DNA from: Flavobacterium sp. LPB0248
Lineage (GTDB): Bacteria > Bacteroidota > Bacteroidia > Flavobacteriales > Flavobacteriaceae
Direction of reading: 5' to 3'
NCBI RefSeq assembly: GCF_013388355.1
Contig: NZ_CP058246.1
Coordinates: 1,178,001-1,242,000, forward strand
DNA: 64,000 nucleotides
The notes under the pieces are model-generated. The model did no database searches, was not told the DNA's origin, and saw nothing but the letters and a program-made list of their open reading frames with translations. Position 1 is the stretch's first letter, and every line of letters begins with the position of its first letter. This document shows positions 37,487 to 48,643 of this stretch, in pieces. The position numbers were made by a program, and so were the translations under genes.

Positions 37487-38284
37487 ATGCACAAAATCAT
37501 TTTACTACTAACAATTATTACATTAAACTTAACTTTTGCTCAAACTAAGAAAAAACAGATATTATTGGTTGGAACATTTCATTACGCCAATCCTGGTCTT
37601 GATGTTGCTAAACTAAACAGTTTTGATATCTTGTCTGAGAAAAGCCAAAAGGAACTCGAAATAATGAGTGACAAAATCAAAAAATTTGGTCCCGATAAAA
37701 TATTTGTCGAATGGGAATTTAACGAACAAGCCGATTTAGATAAGTTTTACAATAAAAACACCGACAGTCTTTTTAAAACTAATAAAAACGAAATAACACA
37801 ATTGGCACTTCGCACCGCTAAAAAACTAAATCATAAAAAATTATACGGAATGAATCTCTACACTTCTTTTCGTTATGACAGTTTAATGATGTCAATGGAA
37901 AAAGCAAATCAACAGGATTTATTGAAAAGAAATAATGAGTGGAAAAAAAGGAATGAAAAAGATCATAATGAAAGAATAACAAAAAGCTCGTTACAAGAAC
38001 TCATGCTACATTACAATAAAAAAGAAACCGAAAATAAAAACATCCAATGGTATTTGGAAGTAGCAAATAGAGCTGGAAATCCAGATGATTTTACTGGAGC
38101 GCATTTAGTTTCAAATTGGTACAAAAGAAACTTATATATGTATTCTTTAATTCAGAAATTAACGGAAAGTACAGATAATAAAATAATGATTTTAGTCGGT
38201 GCTGGTCATGCTGCATTGATCAGAGAATTTATAACACATGATCCAGAATTTGAAATTGTGGAACTATCTACAGTTTTGAAATAA
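37487..38284 (+). CDS. exported DUF5694-type protein
   Basis: 265 residues. Signal peptide ends near LTFAQ (19). QILLVGTFHYANPG near the start and IMILVGAGHAALIREFI near the end are the conserved ends of DUF5694, a domain that looks like the TraB/Tiki-type metalloenzyme fold (GxxH motifs: GTFH and GAGH). Family chemistry has not been shown as far as I know, so a peptidase or hydrolase role is only a guess. Confidence 0.8.
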   Translation: MHKIILLLTIITLNLTFAQTKKKQILLVGTFHYANPGLDVAKLNSFDILSEKSQKELEIMSDKIKKFGPDKIFVEWEFNEQADLDKFYNKNTDSLFKTNKNEITQLALRTAKKLNHKKLYGMNLYTSFRYDSLMMSMEKANQQDLLKRNNEWKKRNEKDHNERITKSSLQELMLHYNKKETENKNIQWYLEVANRAGNPDDFTGAHLVSNWYKRNLYMYSLIQKLTESTDNKIMILVGAGHAALIREFITHDPEFEIVELSTVLK

Positions 38285-38291
38285 ACTTAAT

Positions 38292-38485
38292 GATTTAACC
38301 GCAAAGAGCACAAAGAATTACGCAAAGTTCGCAAAGTTTTTTAGCCACGAATTCACGAATTTTATTTTTTACAATCTTTGAAAATAATTCGTGAATTCGT
38401 GGCTATTTTCAACATACAGCTTTGCGAACTTTGCGTTTGTACTCACAATCCTTGACAAAAAACTTAGCGCCCTTTGCGGTTAAAT
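38292..38485. repeat. nested palindrome, copy B
   Basis: Three shells of inverted arms lie one inside the other: GATTTAACCGCAAAG (38292-38306) with its complement (38471-38485); ACGCAAAGTTCGCAAAG (38320-38336) with its complement starting near 38420; and AGCCACGAATTCACGAATT (38343-38361) with 38386-38404. The inner shell is the same 19-mer as copies A and C. Confidence 0.85.
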
Positions 38486-38489
38486 CACA

Positions 38490-38520
38490 AAAAAAAATCC
38501 CTCCAAAATGGAGGGATTTT
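38490..38520 (-). terminator. intrinsic terminator of sucC
   Basis: ATCCCTCCA/TGGAGGGAT with a 3-base loop; on the - strand a T run (complement of 38490-38497) follows. The T tract on the + strand side is short. Confidence 0.88.
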
Positions 38521-38546
38521 CTATATAATTTGATTTCTTATTTAAA

Positions 38547-39740
38547 TTAAGAAAGAGCAGCTTTAACTTGGTCAGCAGCTTCTTGGAATTGAACTGCAGA
38601 TAAGATTGGCATACCAGAGTTGTCAATTAATTCTTTTGCAATTTCAGCATTTGTTCCTTGCAAACGAACGATAATTGGCACTTTAATAGCGTCACCCATG
38701 TTTTTGTAAGCATCAACAACACCTTGAGCAACACGGTCACAACGAACGATTCCTCCGAAGATGTTAATCAAAATAGCTTTTACATTTGGATCTTTCAAGA
38801 TAATTCTGAAAGCTGTTTCAACACGTTTAGCATCAGCAGTTCCACCAACGTCAAGGAAGTTAGCAGGCTCAAAACCAGCGTATTTAATTAAGTCCATAGT
38901 TGCCATTGCAAGACCAGCTCCGTTTACCATACATCCTACAGTACCGTCAAGGTCAACATAGTTAAGACCAACTTCTTTAGCTTCAACTTCGATTGGATTC
39001 TCCTCACGGATATCTCTCATTTCAGCATATTTTGGTTGTCTGTATAAAGCGTTATCGTCGATGTTAACTTTAGCGTCAACAGCTAAGATTTTGTTATCAG
39101 AAGTTTTTAAAACTGGGTTGATTTCAAACATAGAAGCATCAGAACCAATGTAAGCATTGTAAAGTGCGTCGATGAATTTAACCATTTCTTTGAAAGCATT
39201 TCCAGAAAGCCCTAAGTTAAAAGCAATTCTTCTAGCTTGGAAACCTTGCAATCCAACAGATGGATCAATTTCTTCAGTAAAGATTAAGTGTGGAGTGTGC
39301 TCAGCAACTTCTTCGATATCCATTCCACCTTCAGTAGAATACATGATCATGTTGCGTCCAGTACCTCTATTCAATAAAACAGAAACATAAAATTCAGAAG
39401 TTTCGCTTTCACCTGGATAGTAAACATCTTCTGCAACTAATACCTTATTTACTTTTTTACCTTCAGGCGGAGTCTGAGGTGTAATCAACTGCATTCCGAT
39501 GATTTGTTCTGCTAACTCTTCAACTTGTTGTAAGTTTTTTGCCAGCTTAACTCCACCACCTTTTCCACGACCACCTGCGTGAATTTGTGCTTTTATTACA
39601 TGCCATCCTGTACCAGTTTCGGCAGTTAATTGTTTTGCAGCAGCTACAGCTTCAACCGCATTGTTAGCCACAATTCCGCGTTGTACGCGTACTCCGTAAC
39701 TCGCTAAAATTTCTTTTCCTTGATATTCGTGTATGTTCAT
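38547..39740 (-). CDS. sucC: succinyl-CoA synthetase, beta subunit
   Basis: 397 residues from ATG 39740 ([17 protein letters not shown]); 30 more in-frame codons upstream would overlap the promoter and are rejected. ATP-grasp domain 1-240 with [16 protein letters not shown], then the CoA-ligase-like domain with [18 protein letters not shown] and [13 protein letters not shown]. With the alpha subunit (not in the window) it makes ATP or GTP from succinyl-CoA in the TCA cycle. Monocistronic. Confidence 0.96.
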   Translation of the reverse strand: MNIHEYQGKEILASYGVRVQRGIVANNAVEAVAAAKQLTAETGTGWHVIKAQIHAGGRGKGGGVKLAKNLQQVEELAEQIIGMQLITPQTPPEGKKVNKVLVAEDVYYPGESETSEFYVSVLLNRGTGRNMIMYSTEGGMDIEEVAEHTPHLIFTEEIDPSVGLQGFQARRIAFNLGLSGNAFKEMVKFIDALYNAYIGSDASMFEINPVLKTSDNKILAVDAKVNIDDNALYRQPKYAEMRDIREENPIEVEAKEVGLNYVDLDGTVGCMVNGAGLAMATMDLIKYAGFEPANFLDVGGTADAKRVETAFRIILKDPNVKAILINIFGGIVRCDRVAQGVVDAYKNMGDAIKVPIIVRLQGTNAEIAKELIDNSGMPILSAVQFQEAADQVKAALS

Positions 39741-40156
39741 AATATAGAATTTGTCTGGTTCTGAATTTATTTCAGAATAAAAGTGCGACAAAAGTAACAA
39801 AATACAACTTAATAGTAAAATCTTTTTCAATTAAATAAATGTTATATATAGGTATTAGGCGTTGATAATTTTTCAAAGCAAACAAATCGTTAACGGAACA
39901 ATTTGTTAATGTTAACACAATTCACATAAAACGTTTGATATTTAACAAAAAATTCATTGATTTTATTGGCTTGCCGACGATTTTTCCTAATATATTTTAA
40001 GAGTAATTATATTTTTAGCAATTCGGGATGCCTTATATAATAATATTAATAATTAAGAATGCTTTTTCTAATATTACAGCAAAAATGAAAGCAAAAACAC
40101 TATTTCAATACATTATGTTTAATGAAATCTTTATTTTTGTAAAAAAAATATCAAGA
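39741..40156. other. divergent promoter region between sucC and gltB
   Basis: 416 bases without a gene. On the - strand, TACTTTTG (complement of about 39791-39798) is a -7 match for sucC. On the + strand, TATTTTTG at 40132-40139 is a -7 match 17 bases before the gltB ATG. The middle is AT-rich with several TTAAC motifs (GTTAACGG, TGTTAATGTTAACAC) that might be regulator sites. Confidence 0.55.
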
Positions 40157-43100
40157 ATGAGAGTTAAAGAACAAGGGCTTTATCTGCCTGAATTTGAACA
40201 CGACAATTGTGGTGCAGGATTTATTTGTAATTTGAATGGTATTAAGTCAAATGATATTATTCACAAAGCATTAGACATCTTAATTAAATTGGAACATCGT
40301 GGTGCCGTAAGTTCTGATGGAAGAACTGGTGACGGAGCCGGAATTTTATTCGACATTCCTCATGATTTTTTTAAGAAAGTTTGTGACTTTGAAATCCCAG
40401 AAGCGCGTGAGTATGCAGTAGGAATGGTTTTTTTACCAAAAAGCAAAAACCAGGTTTCTTTTTGTATTAATGCATTTGAAGCAACTATCAAAGACCAAAA
40501 CTTAAAAGTTTTAGGTTGGAGAGATGTACCCGTTGAAGTTGAAAATCTAGGTGAAATTGCCGCAGAAAAAGAACCAACAATTAAACAAGTTTTCGTTTCT
40601 AAAAACGGACAGGATTTAACTGAACAAGAATTTAATGCAAAACTTTTTGCAGCTAGAAAAATTGCTGAACATGCCGTAAGAGGATCTAAAACCTCAGAAA
40701 GCCACATGTTCTATTTTACTAGTTTATCGACAACTACTATAATATATAAAGGTCTATTGATGCCAGAAGACATCAGCCGTTATTATATAGATTTAAAAGA
40801 TCCAGACTTGGTGACGCGTTTAGCGCTTGTACACCAACGTTTCTCTACCAATACATTCCCATCTTGGGACTTAGCTCAACCATTTAGATACATGTGTCAT
40901 AATGGTGAGATCAACACACTTCGTGGAAACGTAAGCCGTATGCGTGCTCGTGAAGAGCTTATGCAAAGCAAAGTTTTCGGAGAAGACATTAAAAAATTAT
41001 TCCCAATTATCTTAGAAGGAAAATCAGATTCTGCTTCTATGGATATGGTGATTGAACTTTTATTAATGACTGGCCGTTCGCTTCCAGAGGCAATGATGAT
41101 GGTAGTTCCTGAAGCTTGGGAAAAACACCAAACAATGTCTCCAGAGAAAAGAGCTTTCTATGAGTACAATGCTTGTATCATGGAGCCTTGGGATGGTCCT
41201 GCTTCTATTCCGTTTACAGATGGTAACGTAATTGGTGCTTTACTAGACAGAAACGGATTGCGTCCTTCTCGTTACACCTTAACGAAAAGCGGATTCGTAA
41301 TTATGTCATCTGAAATTGGTGTATTAGACATCGATCCAGAAGATGTAATCCAACATGGTCGTTTAGAGCCAGGAAAAATGTTCTTAGTTGATATGAATGA
41401 AGGCCGTATCATCGAAGACGAAGAAGTTAAAAAAGCGATCGTTACAAAACGTCCATACAAACAATGGGTTGACGAAAACTTATTGCCATTGGCTAGCGTT
41501 CCTTACACAAACAACCCTACTCCTGTTGAAAAATTAGATTTCTTAACAAGACAACGTTTGTTTGGTTATACTATTGAAGATTTAAAAACAATCATCAACC
41601 CAATGGGTAGCGACGGAGCTGAAGCAATTAGTTCTATGGGTAATGATACACCTTTGGCAGTTCTTTCAGATCAGCCACAGTTGTTGTACAATTACTTCAA
41701 ACAATTATTTGCTCAGGTAACTAATCCGCCTTTGGATGGTATTCGTGAAGAAATCATTACTGACATCAGTTTAGCGATTGGTGGAGATTTCAATATTTTC
41801 GAAATTGAATCAAAACAATGTAAAAAATTAAAAATCCAAAATCCAGTTGTTTCTAACGAGGATTTGGATAAAATTAGAAATATAGATCACCCAGATTTCA
41901 AATCAGCTACTATTTCTACTTTATATAAAATAGAAAAAGGAGTTAACGGTTTAGAAAGAGCTCTAGAAAAATGTGTTCAGGCTACTTTTAAAGCAGTTGA
42001 AGAAGGATGCAACATCATTATCTTATCAGATAGAGGTGTAAGCGAAGAATTAGCTCCAATTCCAATGTTATTGGCTTGTTCTTACATTCACCATTCATTA
42101 AACATTTTACAGGTTCGTTCTAAATTCGGAATCATCATTGAATCTGCTGAACCTAGAGAACCTCATCATTTTGCTTTATTGTTCGGATACGGCGCAAGTG
42201 CCATCAATCCTTACATGGTGAACGAAATCATTCACGATCAAGTTGAAAAAGGTTTCATTACAAAAGTAAAAGCGGATTACGCTGTTGTAAACTACAACAA
42301 AGCAATTGCAAAAGGAATCGTGAAAATCATGAACAAAATTGGTATCTCTACTTTACATTCGTACAGAGCTGCTCAGATTTTCGAGATTTTAGGTTTAAAC
42401 AAAACATTTACATCTAAATACTTCCCTTACACTCCATCAAGAATTGAAGGAATTGGTTTAATGGAAGTAGAGAAAGAAGTAAAAAAACGTTTCCAAAAAG
42501 CTTTCCCAAATTCAAAAATCGCAAACTTGCTTTCTCTTGAAATTGGAGGTATTCACAGATGGAGACGTGGCGGTGAAAAACACATGTTTAACCCAACCAC
42601 TATTTCTAAATTACAACAGGCAGTTCGTTTAAACAGCCCAGAAAGTTATAAAGAATACTCAAATGCCGTTAATGAGCAAAGCTCAAACTTAATGACGATT
42701 AGAGGTTTATTTGAATTCAACAACTTAGATCCAATTTCTATTGACGAAGTAGAACCTTGGACAGAAATTGTAAAGAAATTCAAAACTGGAGCAATGTCTT
42801 ACGGTTCTATCAGCCAAGAAGCGCATGAGAACTTAGCGATTGCAATGAACAGAATTGGAGGAAAAAGTAACTCTGGAGAAGGTGGAGAAGATCCAAGACG
42901 TTTCCAGAAAGAAATTAACGGGGATTCTAGAAACTCTGCAATTAAGCAAGTTGCATCAGGACGTTTTGGTGTTTCAATCAACTATTTGACAAACGCTAAA
43001 GAAATCCAGATTAAAATGGCTCAGGGAGCAAAACCTGGAGAAGGTGGTCAGTTACCTGGAGAAAAAGTAGTGCCTTGGATTGCTGAAACGAGAAACTCTA

Positions 43101-44674
43101 CTCCTTATGTAGGTTTGATTTCACCTCCTCCTCACCACGATATTTACTCAATTGAGGATTTATCTCAGTTGATTTACGATTTGAAAAATGCAAACCGTGA
43201 AGCTCGTATCAACGTAAAATTAGTTTCTGAAGTTGGAGTTGGAACCATCGCTGCCGGTGTTGCCAAAGCAAAAGCTGACGTTATCTTGATTTCTGGTTAT
43301 GACGGAGGAACGGGAGCTGCACCATTAACATCTTTACAGCACACAGGTATTCCGTGGGAACTTGGTTTAGCTGAAGCTCAGCAGACTTTGATCTTGAACG
43401 ATTTAAGAAGCCGTGTAGTTTTAGAGTGTGACGGACAGTTGAAAACAGGTCGTGACGTGGCGATAGCTGCTTTATTAGGAGCTGAAGAATTCGGTTTCGC
43501 AACGGCTCCACTTGTAGCTTCTGGATGCATCATGATGAGAGCTTGTCACTTAAATACTTGCCCAGTTGGTATTGCAACTCAGGATCCTGAATTGAGAAAA
43601 AATTTCAAGGGAACTCCAGAGCACGTAATCAACTTCATGTATTTTATTGCTGAGGAGTTAAGAGAAATCATGGCACAGTTAGGTTTCAGAACTTTAAAAG
43701 AAATGGTTGGTCAGTCACAAAAATTAAATGTGAACAAAGCCATCAAACATTATAAAGCAAATGGTTTAGACTTGTCAACAATTCTATACAAACCGGAAAA
43801 AGCGAAAACAGAGCCAAATCATAATACAACAACTCAAGATCACCAACTTGAAAATGTATTGGATTTTGACATCATCAAAGAAGCGATTCCGTCTATCTAT
43901 AGAAAAGAGAAAACAAGAGTAACTTTTAAAATTAAAAATACAGACCGTTCTGTAGGTGCTATTTTGAGTAACGAAATCTCAAAAATCTACGGCGCGCAAG
44001 GATTACCTGATGACACTATTTTAGTTGATTTTGAAGGTTCTGCCGGACAAAGTTTTGGTGCATTCGCAACAAACGGATTGTCATTTAAAATTCACGGAAA
44101 CTGTAATGATTATTTAGGAAAAGGGCTTTCTGGAGGAAAATTAATTGTAAAAGTACCTCCTACTGCGACTTTCAACCCTGAAGACAATATCATTATCGGA
44201 AACGTTGCCCTTTACGGAGCTATTACCGGAGAGGCTTATATTAATGGAATGGCTGGAGAGCGTTTCTGTGTAAGAAATTCTGGAGCAACAGCAGTTGTTG
44301 AAGGAATTGGAGATCACGGATGCGAGTACATGACTGGTGGTACAGTAGTAGTTTTAGGAAAAACAGGAAGAAACTTCGCAGCTGGTATGAGCGGTGGTGT
44401 AGCTTATGTTTACGATCCAAACAAGAAATTCGATTCTACAGTTTGCAACATGGAAATGGTTGCATTCGACCCAATGGAAGAAGAAGATCTTACGAAACTA
44501 AGAAAACTAATCAAAAACCATTCGTTGTACACAAGCAGTCCATTAGCAAAAAGAATTTTAGCAGACTGGGAAAACCAACAACAGCACTTCGTAAAAGTAA
44601 TGCCAACTGATTACAAAAAAGCATTACAACGAATTGCAGAAGAAAAACAAATAGAAGAACTAATAGCTGGTTAA
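40157..44674 (+). CDS. gltB: glutamate synthase, large subunit
   Basis: 1505 residues, the usual GltB size. The glutaminase domain starts after a 17-residue propeptide: Cys18 in HDNCGAGFI is the N-terminal nucleophile once processed. The FMN-binding synthase domain includes [24 protein letters not shown] and the [11 protein letters not shown] loop; [13 protein letters not shown] holds the 3Fe-4S cysteines; the C-terminal beta-helix follows ([17 protein letters not shown]). I start at ATG 40157 because the preceding 43 codons overlap the promoter. It combines glutamine-derived ammonia with 2-oxoglutarate. gltD follows at 106 bases. Confidence 0.96.
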   Translation: MRVKEQGLYLPEFEHDNCGAGFICNLNGIKSNDIIHKALDILIKLEHRGAVSSDGRTGDGAGILFDIPHDFFKKVCDFEIPEAREYAVGMVFLPKSKNQVSFCINAFEATIKDQNLKVLGWRDVPVEVENLGEIAAEKEPTIKQVFVSKNGQDLTEQEFNAKLFAARKIAEHAVRGSKTSESHMFYFTSLSTTTIIYKGLLMPEDISRYYIDLKDPDLVTRLALVHQRFSTNTFPSWDLAQPFRYMCHNGEINTLRGNVSRMRAREELMQSKVFGEDIKKLFPIILEGKSDSASMDMVIELLLMTGRSLPEAMMMVVPEAWEKHQTMSPEKRAFYEYNACIMEPWDGPASIPFTDGNVIGALLDRNGLRPSRYTLTKSGFVIMSSEIGVLDIDPEDVIQHGRLEPGKMFLVDMNEGRIIEDEEVKKAIVTKRPYKQWVDENLLPLASVPYTNNPTPVEKLDFLTRQRLFGYTIEDLKTIINPMGSDGAEAISSMGNDTPLAVLSDQPQLLYNYFKQLFAQVTNPPLDGIREEIITDISLAIGGDFNIFEIESKQCKKLKIQNPVVSNEDLDKIRNIDHPDFKSATISTLYKIEKGVNGLERALEKCVQATFKAVEEGCNIIILSDRGVSEELAPIPMLLACSYIHHSLNILQVRSKFGIIIESAEPREPHHFALLFGYGASAINPYMVNEIIHDQVEKGFITKVKADYAVVNYNKAIAKGIVKIMNKIGISTLHSYRAAQIFEILGLNKTFTSKYFPYTPSRIEGIGLMEVEKEVKKRFQKAFPNSKIANLLSLEIGGIHRWRRGGEKHMFNPTTISKLQQAVRLNSPESYKEYSNAVNEQSSNLMTIRGLFEFNNLDPISIDEVEPWTEIVKKFKTGAMSYGSISQEAHENLAIAMNRIGGKSNSGEGGEDPRRFQKEINGDSRNSAIKQVASGRFGVSINYLTNAKEIQIKMAQGAKPGEGGQLPGEKVVPWIAETRNSTPYVGLISPPPHHDIYSIEDLSQLIYDLKNANREARINVKLVSEVGVGTIAAGVAKAKADVILISGYDGGTGAAPLTSLQHTGIPWELGLAEAQQTLILNDLRSRVVLECDGQLKTGRDVAIAALLGAEEFGFATAPLVASGCIMMRACHLNTCPVGIATQDPELRKNFKGTPEHVINFMYFIAEELREIMAQLGFRTLKEMVGQSQKLNVNKAIKHYKANGLDLSTILYKPEKAKTEPNHNTTTQDHQLENVLDFDIIKEAIPSIYRKEKTRVTFKIKNTDRSVGAILSNEISKIYGAQGLPDDTILVDFEGSAGQSFGAFATNGLSFKIHGNCNDYLGKGLSGGKLIVKVPPTATFNPEDNIIIGNVALYGAITGEAYINGMAGERFCVRNSGATAVVEGIGDHGCEYMTGGTVVVLGKTGRNFAAGMSGGVAYVYDPNKKFDSTVCNMEMVAFDPMEEEDLTKLRKLIKNHSLYTSSPLAKRILADWENQQQHFVKVMPTDYKKALQRIAEEKQIEELIAG

Positions 44675-44780
44675 AAAAGGTTCTGAGGTACAAAGATGCA
44701 AAGGTACTAAGGTTTGAGTATTCAACTCACTTTTTACATTTTACATCTCACATCTCACAACTAAATCTAATTAAAATGTC

Positions 44781-46235
44781 ATGGGTAAAATAGGCGGATT
44801 TAAAGAATATAACAGAGCCGACGAAAGTAATTTAGCAGTAGCAGAACGTGTTTCTAACTACAACGAATTTACTATTCCGGTACCAAAAGATAAATTAAAA
44901 GAACAAGGATCAAGATGTATGGACTGTGGAATTCCTTTTTGCCACAGTGGTTGTCCGTTAGGAAATTTAATTCCTGACTTCAACGACATGGTGCATCAGG
45001 AAGAATGGCAGAGTGCATTAGAGATTTTACAATCTACTAATAACTTCCCTGAATTTACAGGACGCTTATGCCCTGCTCCATGTGAGAAGTCATGTGTATT
45101 AGGAATCATCAAAGATCCGGTTTCTATCGAAAACATCGAAAAAAGCATTGTAGAAAGAGGTTTTGCTGAAGGATGGATCAAACCTCAGCCACCAAAAAAG
45201 AGAACTGGTAAAACAGTTGCCGTTATTGGTTCAGGACCTGCAGGATTGGCTGCTGCTCAGCAATTAAACAGAGCTGGTCATACCGTTACTGTTTTTGAAA
45301 GAGACAATGCAATTGGAGGTTTATTACGTTACGGAATTCCGAATTTCAAATTAGAAAAAGGAATTATCGATCGTCGTGTAGCTATTCTTGAAGCAGAAGG
45401 AATCACTTTCAAAACTAATGTAAACGTTGGTGTTAATTTCAGTGTTGAAGAATTAAACCAATTCGATTCTATCGTTTTATGCGGAGGAGCAACTGAACGA
45501 AGAAGCTTGCCAACTAAAGGAATCGAAAGCAAAGGTGTTGTTCAAGCAATGGATTTCTTAACACAACAGACTAAAGTTTTATATGGAGAATCAATTCCAG
45601 ATCAAGTTAAAGCAACTGGTAAAGATGTAATCGTTATTGGTGGTGGAGATACTGGTTCTGACTGTATCGGAACTTCAAACAGACACGGAGCTAAATCGGT
45701 TACTAACTTTGAGATTTTACCAAAACCTCCAGTTGGAAGAAGCGAGTCAACTCCATGGCCTTTCTGGCCGTTGCAGTTAAAAACATCTTCTTCTCACGAA
45801 GAAGGTTGCGACAGAAACTGGTTGATCAATACAAAAGAATTCATTTCTAACGATAAAGGCGAATTAACTGGATTAAAAACAGTTGAAGTACAATGGAAAA
45901 TGACTCCTGGTCAACGTCCTGAATTGATCGAAAAAGAAGGTTCTGAGAAAATCTGGCCTTGCGATTTAGCTTTATTGGCTCTTGGATTTACAGGTCCGGA
46001 AAAAACATTAAGCGAGCAATTAGGAATCGAAACTGATATGAGAAGCAACTATAAAGCGCATAACTATCAGACAAACGTACCTCACATTTTCACTGCTGGT
46101 GATATGAGAAGAGGACAATCATTAATCGTGTGGGCTATTTCAGAAGGTCGCGAAGCTGCAAGAGAAGTAGATTTATTCCTTATGGGATCTACAAACTTGC
46201 CTACTAAAGGAAAAGGAGATTTACCGAGCTTATAA
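44781..46235 (+). CDS. gltD: glutamate synthase, small subunit
   Basis: 484 residues. The N-terminal domain carries two 4Fe-4S cysteine clusters (CMDCGIPFCHSGCPLGN and CPAPCEKSC), followed by an FAD site (VAVIGSGPAGLAAAQ) and an NADPH site (VIVIGGGDTGSDCIG). It feeds electrons from NADPH to GltB. An ATG 5 bases upstream is in another frame and stops after five codons. Closed by a hairpin terminator. Confidence 0.96.
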   Translation: MGKIGGFKEYNRADESNLAVAERVSNYNEFTIPVPKDKLKEQGSRCMDCGIPFCHSGCPLGNLIPDFNDMVHQEEWQSALEILQSTNNFPEFTGRLCPAPCEKSCVLGIIKDPVSIENIEKSIVERGFAEGWIKPQPPKKRTGKTVAVIGSGPAGLAAAQQLNRAGHTVTVFERDNAIGGLLRYGIPNFKLEKGIIDRRVAILEAEGITFKTNVNVGVNFSVEELNQFDSIVLCGGATERRSLPTKGIESKGVVQAMDFLTQQTKVLYGESIPDQVKATGKDVIVIGGGDTGSDCIGTSNRHGAKSVTNFEILPKPPVGRSESTPWPFWPLQLKTSSSHEEGCDRNWLINTKEFISNDKGELTGLKTVEVQWKMTPGQRPELIEKEGSEKIWPCDLALLALGFTGPEKTLSEQLGIETDMRSNYKAHNYQTNVPHIFTAGDMRRGQSLIVWAISEGREAAREVDLFLMGSTNLPTKGKGDLPSL

Positions 46236-46245
46236 TTTAAGGTTC

Positions 46246-46575
46246 TGAGATACTAAGGTGCTAAGGTTCTAAGTTTTTTTCCTTGCATTTTATTAATCTT
46301 TTCCGATAAACAACATAACTACCAACAAACCCTTGAATTTATATTCAGGGGTTTTGTTTTTGCTATAATTTTTTTTAGCCACGAATTCACGAATTACTCT
46401 AATTTACATGATGTTTAAAACTATTCTTTCCTTTAAATTTCTCTAATTTCTATTTTTTAAATTTCTCTTAATTCGTGAAATTCATAGCAAAACAATTTCA
46501 ACAGCATTTTAGAATTAGTCAAATTCGTGAATTCGTGGCTAAAAAAAAACTTAGTACCTTAGCATCTTAGTCCCG
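46246..46575. repeat. nested palindrome, copy C
   Basis: Outer arms of the type CTAAGGTGCTAAGGTTCTAA (46246-46271) pair with 46550-46575 (two mismatches in about 26). Inner arms AGCCACGAATTCACGAATT (46377-46395) pair perfectly with 46522-46540. The inner 19-mer is shared with copies A and B; the outer arm resembles the TTCTGAGGTACAAAGATGC stretch just after gltB (44682). Confidence 0.8.
46330..46362 (+). terminator. intrinsic terminator of gltD
   Basis: CCCTTGAAT (46330-46338) pairs with ATTCAGGGG (46343-46351), followed by a T-rich run. Confidence 0.8.
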
Positions 46576-46683
46576 ATAGTTATCGGGATAGCACCTCTAA
46601 AAAGGTTATAAAATTCCAAAAACAGCAACTTTTTGTTCAAAATAAAACAATTTGTTATAATTTGTTATTTTTCTACAAATTAT

Positions 46684-46713
46684 TTGCTGATAGATAAAAG
46701 TGTAATAACTTTG
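46684..46713 (+). promoter_or_regulatory. lysA promoter, TTG and TAACTTTG
   Basis: TTG at 46684-46686, a 19-base spacer, and TAACTTTG at 46706-46713, 17 bases before the ATG. One of the best promoter matches in the window. Confidence 0.8.
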
Positions 46714-46730
46714 CCCAAAATGATTTAAAA

Positions 46731-47954
46731 ATGCAAGCAAAAGATTTACTGCAGTTAGCAGACCAATTTGGAAGTCCATTGTATGTTTACGATGCTGAAA
46801 AAATCCAATCTCAGTACAACAGATTAACTAAAGCTTTCTCTAAGGTAGAAAACTTAAGAGTTAATTACGCCATGAAGGCATTGTCAAACGTTGCGATTCT
46901 ACAGTTATTAAAGAACATGGGGTCTGGTTTAGACACTGTATCGATTCAGGAAGTTTTATTAGGACTTCATGCTGGCTATGAACCCGAAAGAATTTTCTTT
47001 ACACCAAACGGCGTTTCTCTAGAAGAAATCGAAGAAGTTGCCGCAATGGGTGTACAAATCAATATCGACAATTTATCTATTCTGGAGCAATTCGGAACAA
47101 AACATCCACATATTCCGGTATGTATTCGTATCAATCCACACGTAATGGCGGGCGGAAACGCTAACATTTCTGTTGGACATATCGATAGTAAATTCGGAAT
47201 TTCTGTGCACCAGATTCCGCATATTTTGCGAATTGTTGAAAACACAAAAATGAGCATCGTTGGAATTCACATGCACACAGGATCTGATATTTTAGATATC
47301 GAAGTGTTCTTGTATGCTGCTGAAATTCTGTTTGATACCGCTAAACATTTCAAAGATTTACAATTCTTAGATTTCGGAAGCGGATTCAAAGTTCCTTACA
47401 AAAAAGACGATATCGAAACAGACATCGAAGAATTAGGTAAAAAATTATCAAAAAGATTCAATGCTTTCTGTTCTGAATATGGCAGAGATTTAACTTTGAT
47501 TTTCGAACCAGGAAAATTCTTAGTGAGCGAAGCAGGTCATTTCTTAGTAAAAGTAAACGTAGTAAAACAAACAACTTCAACAGTTTTCGCTGGAATCGAT
47601 AGTGGTTTCAACCACTTAATTCGTCCAATGTTTTACGGATCTTCACACCATATTGAAAACATCTCTAATCCAAAAGGAAAAGAGCGTTTTTACTCAGTTG
47701 TAGGATACATTTGCGAAACGGATACTTTCGCCAACAACCGCAGAATCGCAGAAATCACCGAAGGTGACATTTTAGAATTCAGAAATGCTGGAGCATATTG
47801 TTTCTCAATGTCTTCGAACTACAACTCAAGATACAAACCAGCCGAAGTTCTTTGGATGAACGGTCAAGGAATCTTGATTCGCCAAGCTGAAACATTTGAA
47901 GATTTGCTTAAAAATCAAATTCCGTTGCCACAAGAAATTGCCGCAACGGTTTAA
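46731..47954 (+). CDS. lysA: diaminopimelate decarboxylase
   Basis: 407 residues. Alanine-racemase-like TIM barrel followed by a beta domain. PLP binds Lys49 (VNYAMKALSN); HMHTGSDI and the glycine-rich LDFGSGFKVPY bind the cofactor; CETDTFAN is the active-site segment supplied to the partner subunit. Removes CO2 from meso-diaminopimelate in the last step of lysine synthesis. Single gene with its own promoter and terminator. Confidence 0.94.
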   Translation: MQAKDLLQLADQFGSPLYVYDAEKIQSQYNRLTKAFSKVENLRVNYAMKALSNVAILQLLKNMGSGLDTVSIQEVLLGLHAGYEPERIFFTPNGVSLEEIEEVAAMGVQINIDNLSILEQFGTKHPHIPVCIRINPHVMAGGNANISVGHIDSKFGISVHQIPHILRIVENTKMSIVGIHMHTGSDILDIEVFLYAAEILFDTAKHFKDLQFLDFGSGFKVPYKKDDIETDIEELGKKLSKRFNAFCSEYGRDLTLIFEPGKFLVSEAGHFLVKVNVVKQTTSTVFAGIDSGFNHLIRPMFYGSSHHIENISNPKGKERFYSVVGYICETDTFANNRRIAEITEGDILEFRNAGAYCFSMSSNYNSRYKPAEVLWMNGQGILIRQAETFEDLLKNQIPLPQEIAATV

Positions 47955-47981
47955 CAATAGAAAAAAAGAGAATATCACTTT

Positions 47982-48016
47982 AATCCCGTTTCTTAATTGA
48001 GGCGGGATTTTTTTGC
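47982..48016 (+). terminator. intrinsic terminator of lysA
   Basis: AATCCCG (47982-47988) pairs with CGGGATT (48003-48009), followed by TTTTT. Confidence 0.8.
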
Positions 48017-48122
48017 TTTTTTGTTTCACGCAGATTCTACAAATTTGAGCAGATTTTTTCTATTGATACTAATTATCAGACTGAGGGAAGTCGAAGTCTA
48101 CACAAAGTAACCACACAGTTTT

Positions 48123-48166
48123 GTCATTTCGACGAAGGAGAAATCTTCGCAAGTAACTCCACAAAG
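48123..48166 (+). repeat. dispersed repeat family, forward copy
   Basis: GTCATTTCGACGAAGGAGAA followed by ATCTTCGCAAGTAACTCC. It is the reverse complement of the three copies at 48563-48822. Confidence 0.8.
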
Positions 48167-48236
48167 TATATCAAAAACAAAACATAAAAAAAGAAAGAAA
48201 AACCTTAAATTAAATTTTATCTTTAGCCGAAAAAAA

Positions 48237-48552
48237 ATGCATCAACAAGAAGGCTATCACACATACTACATATACATTCTTACAAACAAATATAAAACCG
48301 TTTTCTACACAGGAGTAACAAATAATTTAAAAATTCGCTTAAGTCAGCACAAAGAACACAATACAACGGGAAACAAAACCTTTACTGCAAAATACAATGC
48401 TACTTATTTGTTATACTACGAAAAATTCACTTGAATTCAAGAAGCAATTGCTCGTGAAAAAGAAATAAAAGACTGGCGAAGAGAAAAAAAAAATCGAATT
48501 AATAAAAATCATTAATCCTGATTTGGATTTTCTAAATTATTTATTTGAATAA
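48237..48552 (+). pseudogene. GIY-YIG nuclease-domain protein, broken
   Basis: The intact product would be about 105 residues: a single GIY-YIG domain with the strand YYIYILTN, FYTGVTNNLKIRL with the catalytic Arg, then REKEIKDWRREKK. Two lesions are visible: an in-frame TGA (48432-48434) where most relatives have an Asp codon after KFT, and an extra A in the ten-A run near 48484-48493, which shifts the frame; beyond it IELIKIINPDLDFLNYLFE reads on to the TAA at 48550. Family members are small UvrC-like endonucleases of unknown role. A sequencing error could explain the homopolymer but not the TGA. Confidence 0.82.
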
Positions 48553-48562
48553 TGTTTCCAAT

Positions 48563-48607
48563 CTTTGCGGAGCTACTTGTGAAGATTTCTCCTTACGTCG
48601 AAATGAC
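48563..48607 (-). repeat. dispersed repeat, reverse copy 1 (no insert)
   Basis: Begins CTTTGCGGAGCTACTTGTGA and ends CTCCTTACGTCGAAATGAC. Contains no inserted module between GAAGATTT and CTCC. Confidence 0.8.
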
Positions 48608-48643
48608 AAATATTATGGTTACTTTTTTGAGTAATTTGATTTT

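Larger units (their letters stand above)
46236..46730. other. intergenic region with terminator and nested repeat C
   Basis: 495 bases without a gene. It contains the gltD terminator (46330-46362), nested palindrome C (46246-46575), an 18-base palindrome TCCCGATA-GT-TATCGGGA (46571-46588) and the lysA promoter (46684-46713). The remaining stretches are AT-rich with no coding signal. Confidence 0.75.

Noticed and set aside
39741..39830. Extra 30 codons at the N terminus of sucC
   Set aside because: They look like a signal peptide, but succinyl-CoA synthetase is cytoplasmic and [10 protein letters not shown] is the universal start.
40028..40156. Extra 43 codons at the N terminus of gltB
   Set aside because: They cover the -7 element and would bury the nucleophile Cys far from the processed end.
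42799..42981. Genes on the strand opposite gltB and other long genes
   Set aside because: Open frames there follow the codon pattern of the real gene on the other strand and have no start context or family match.
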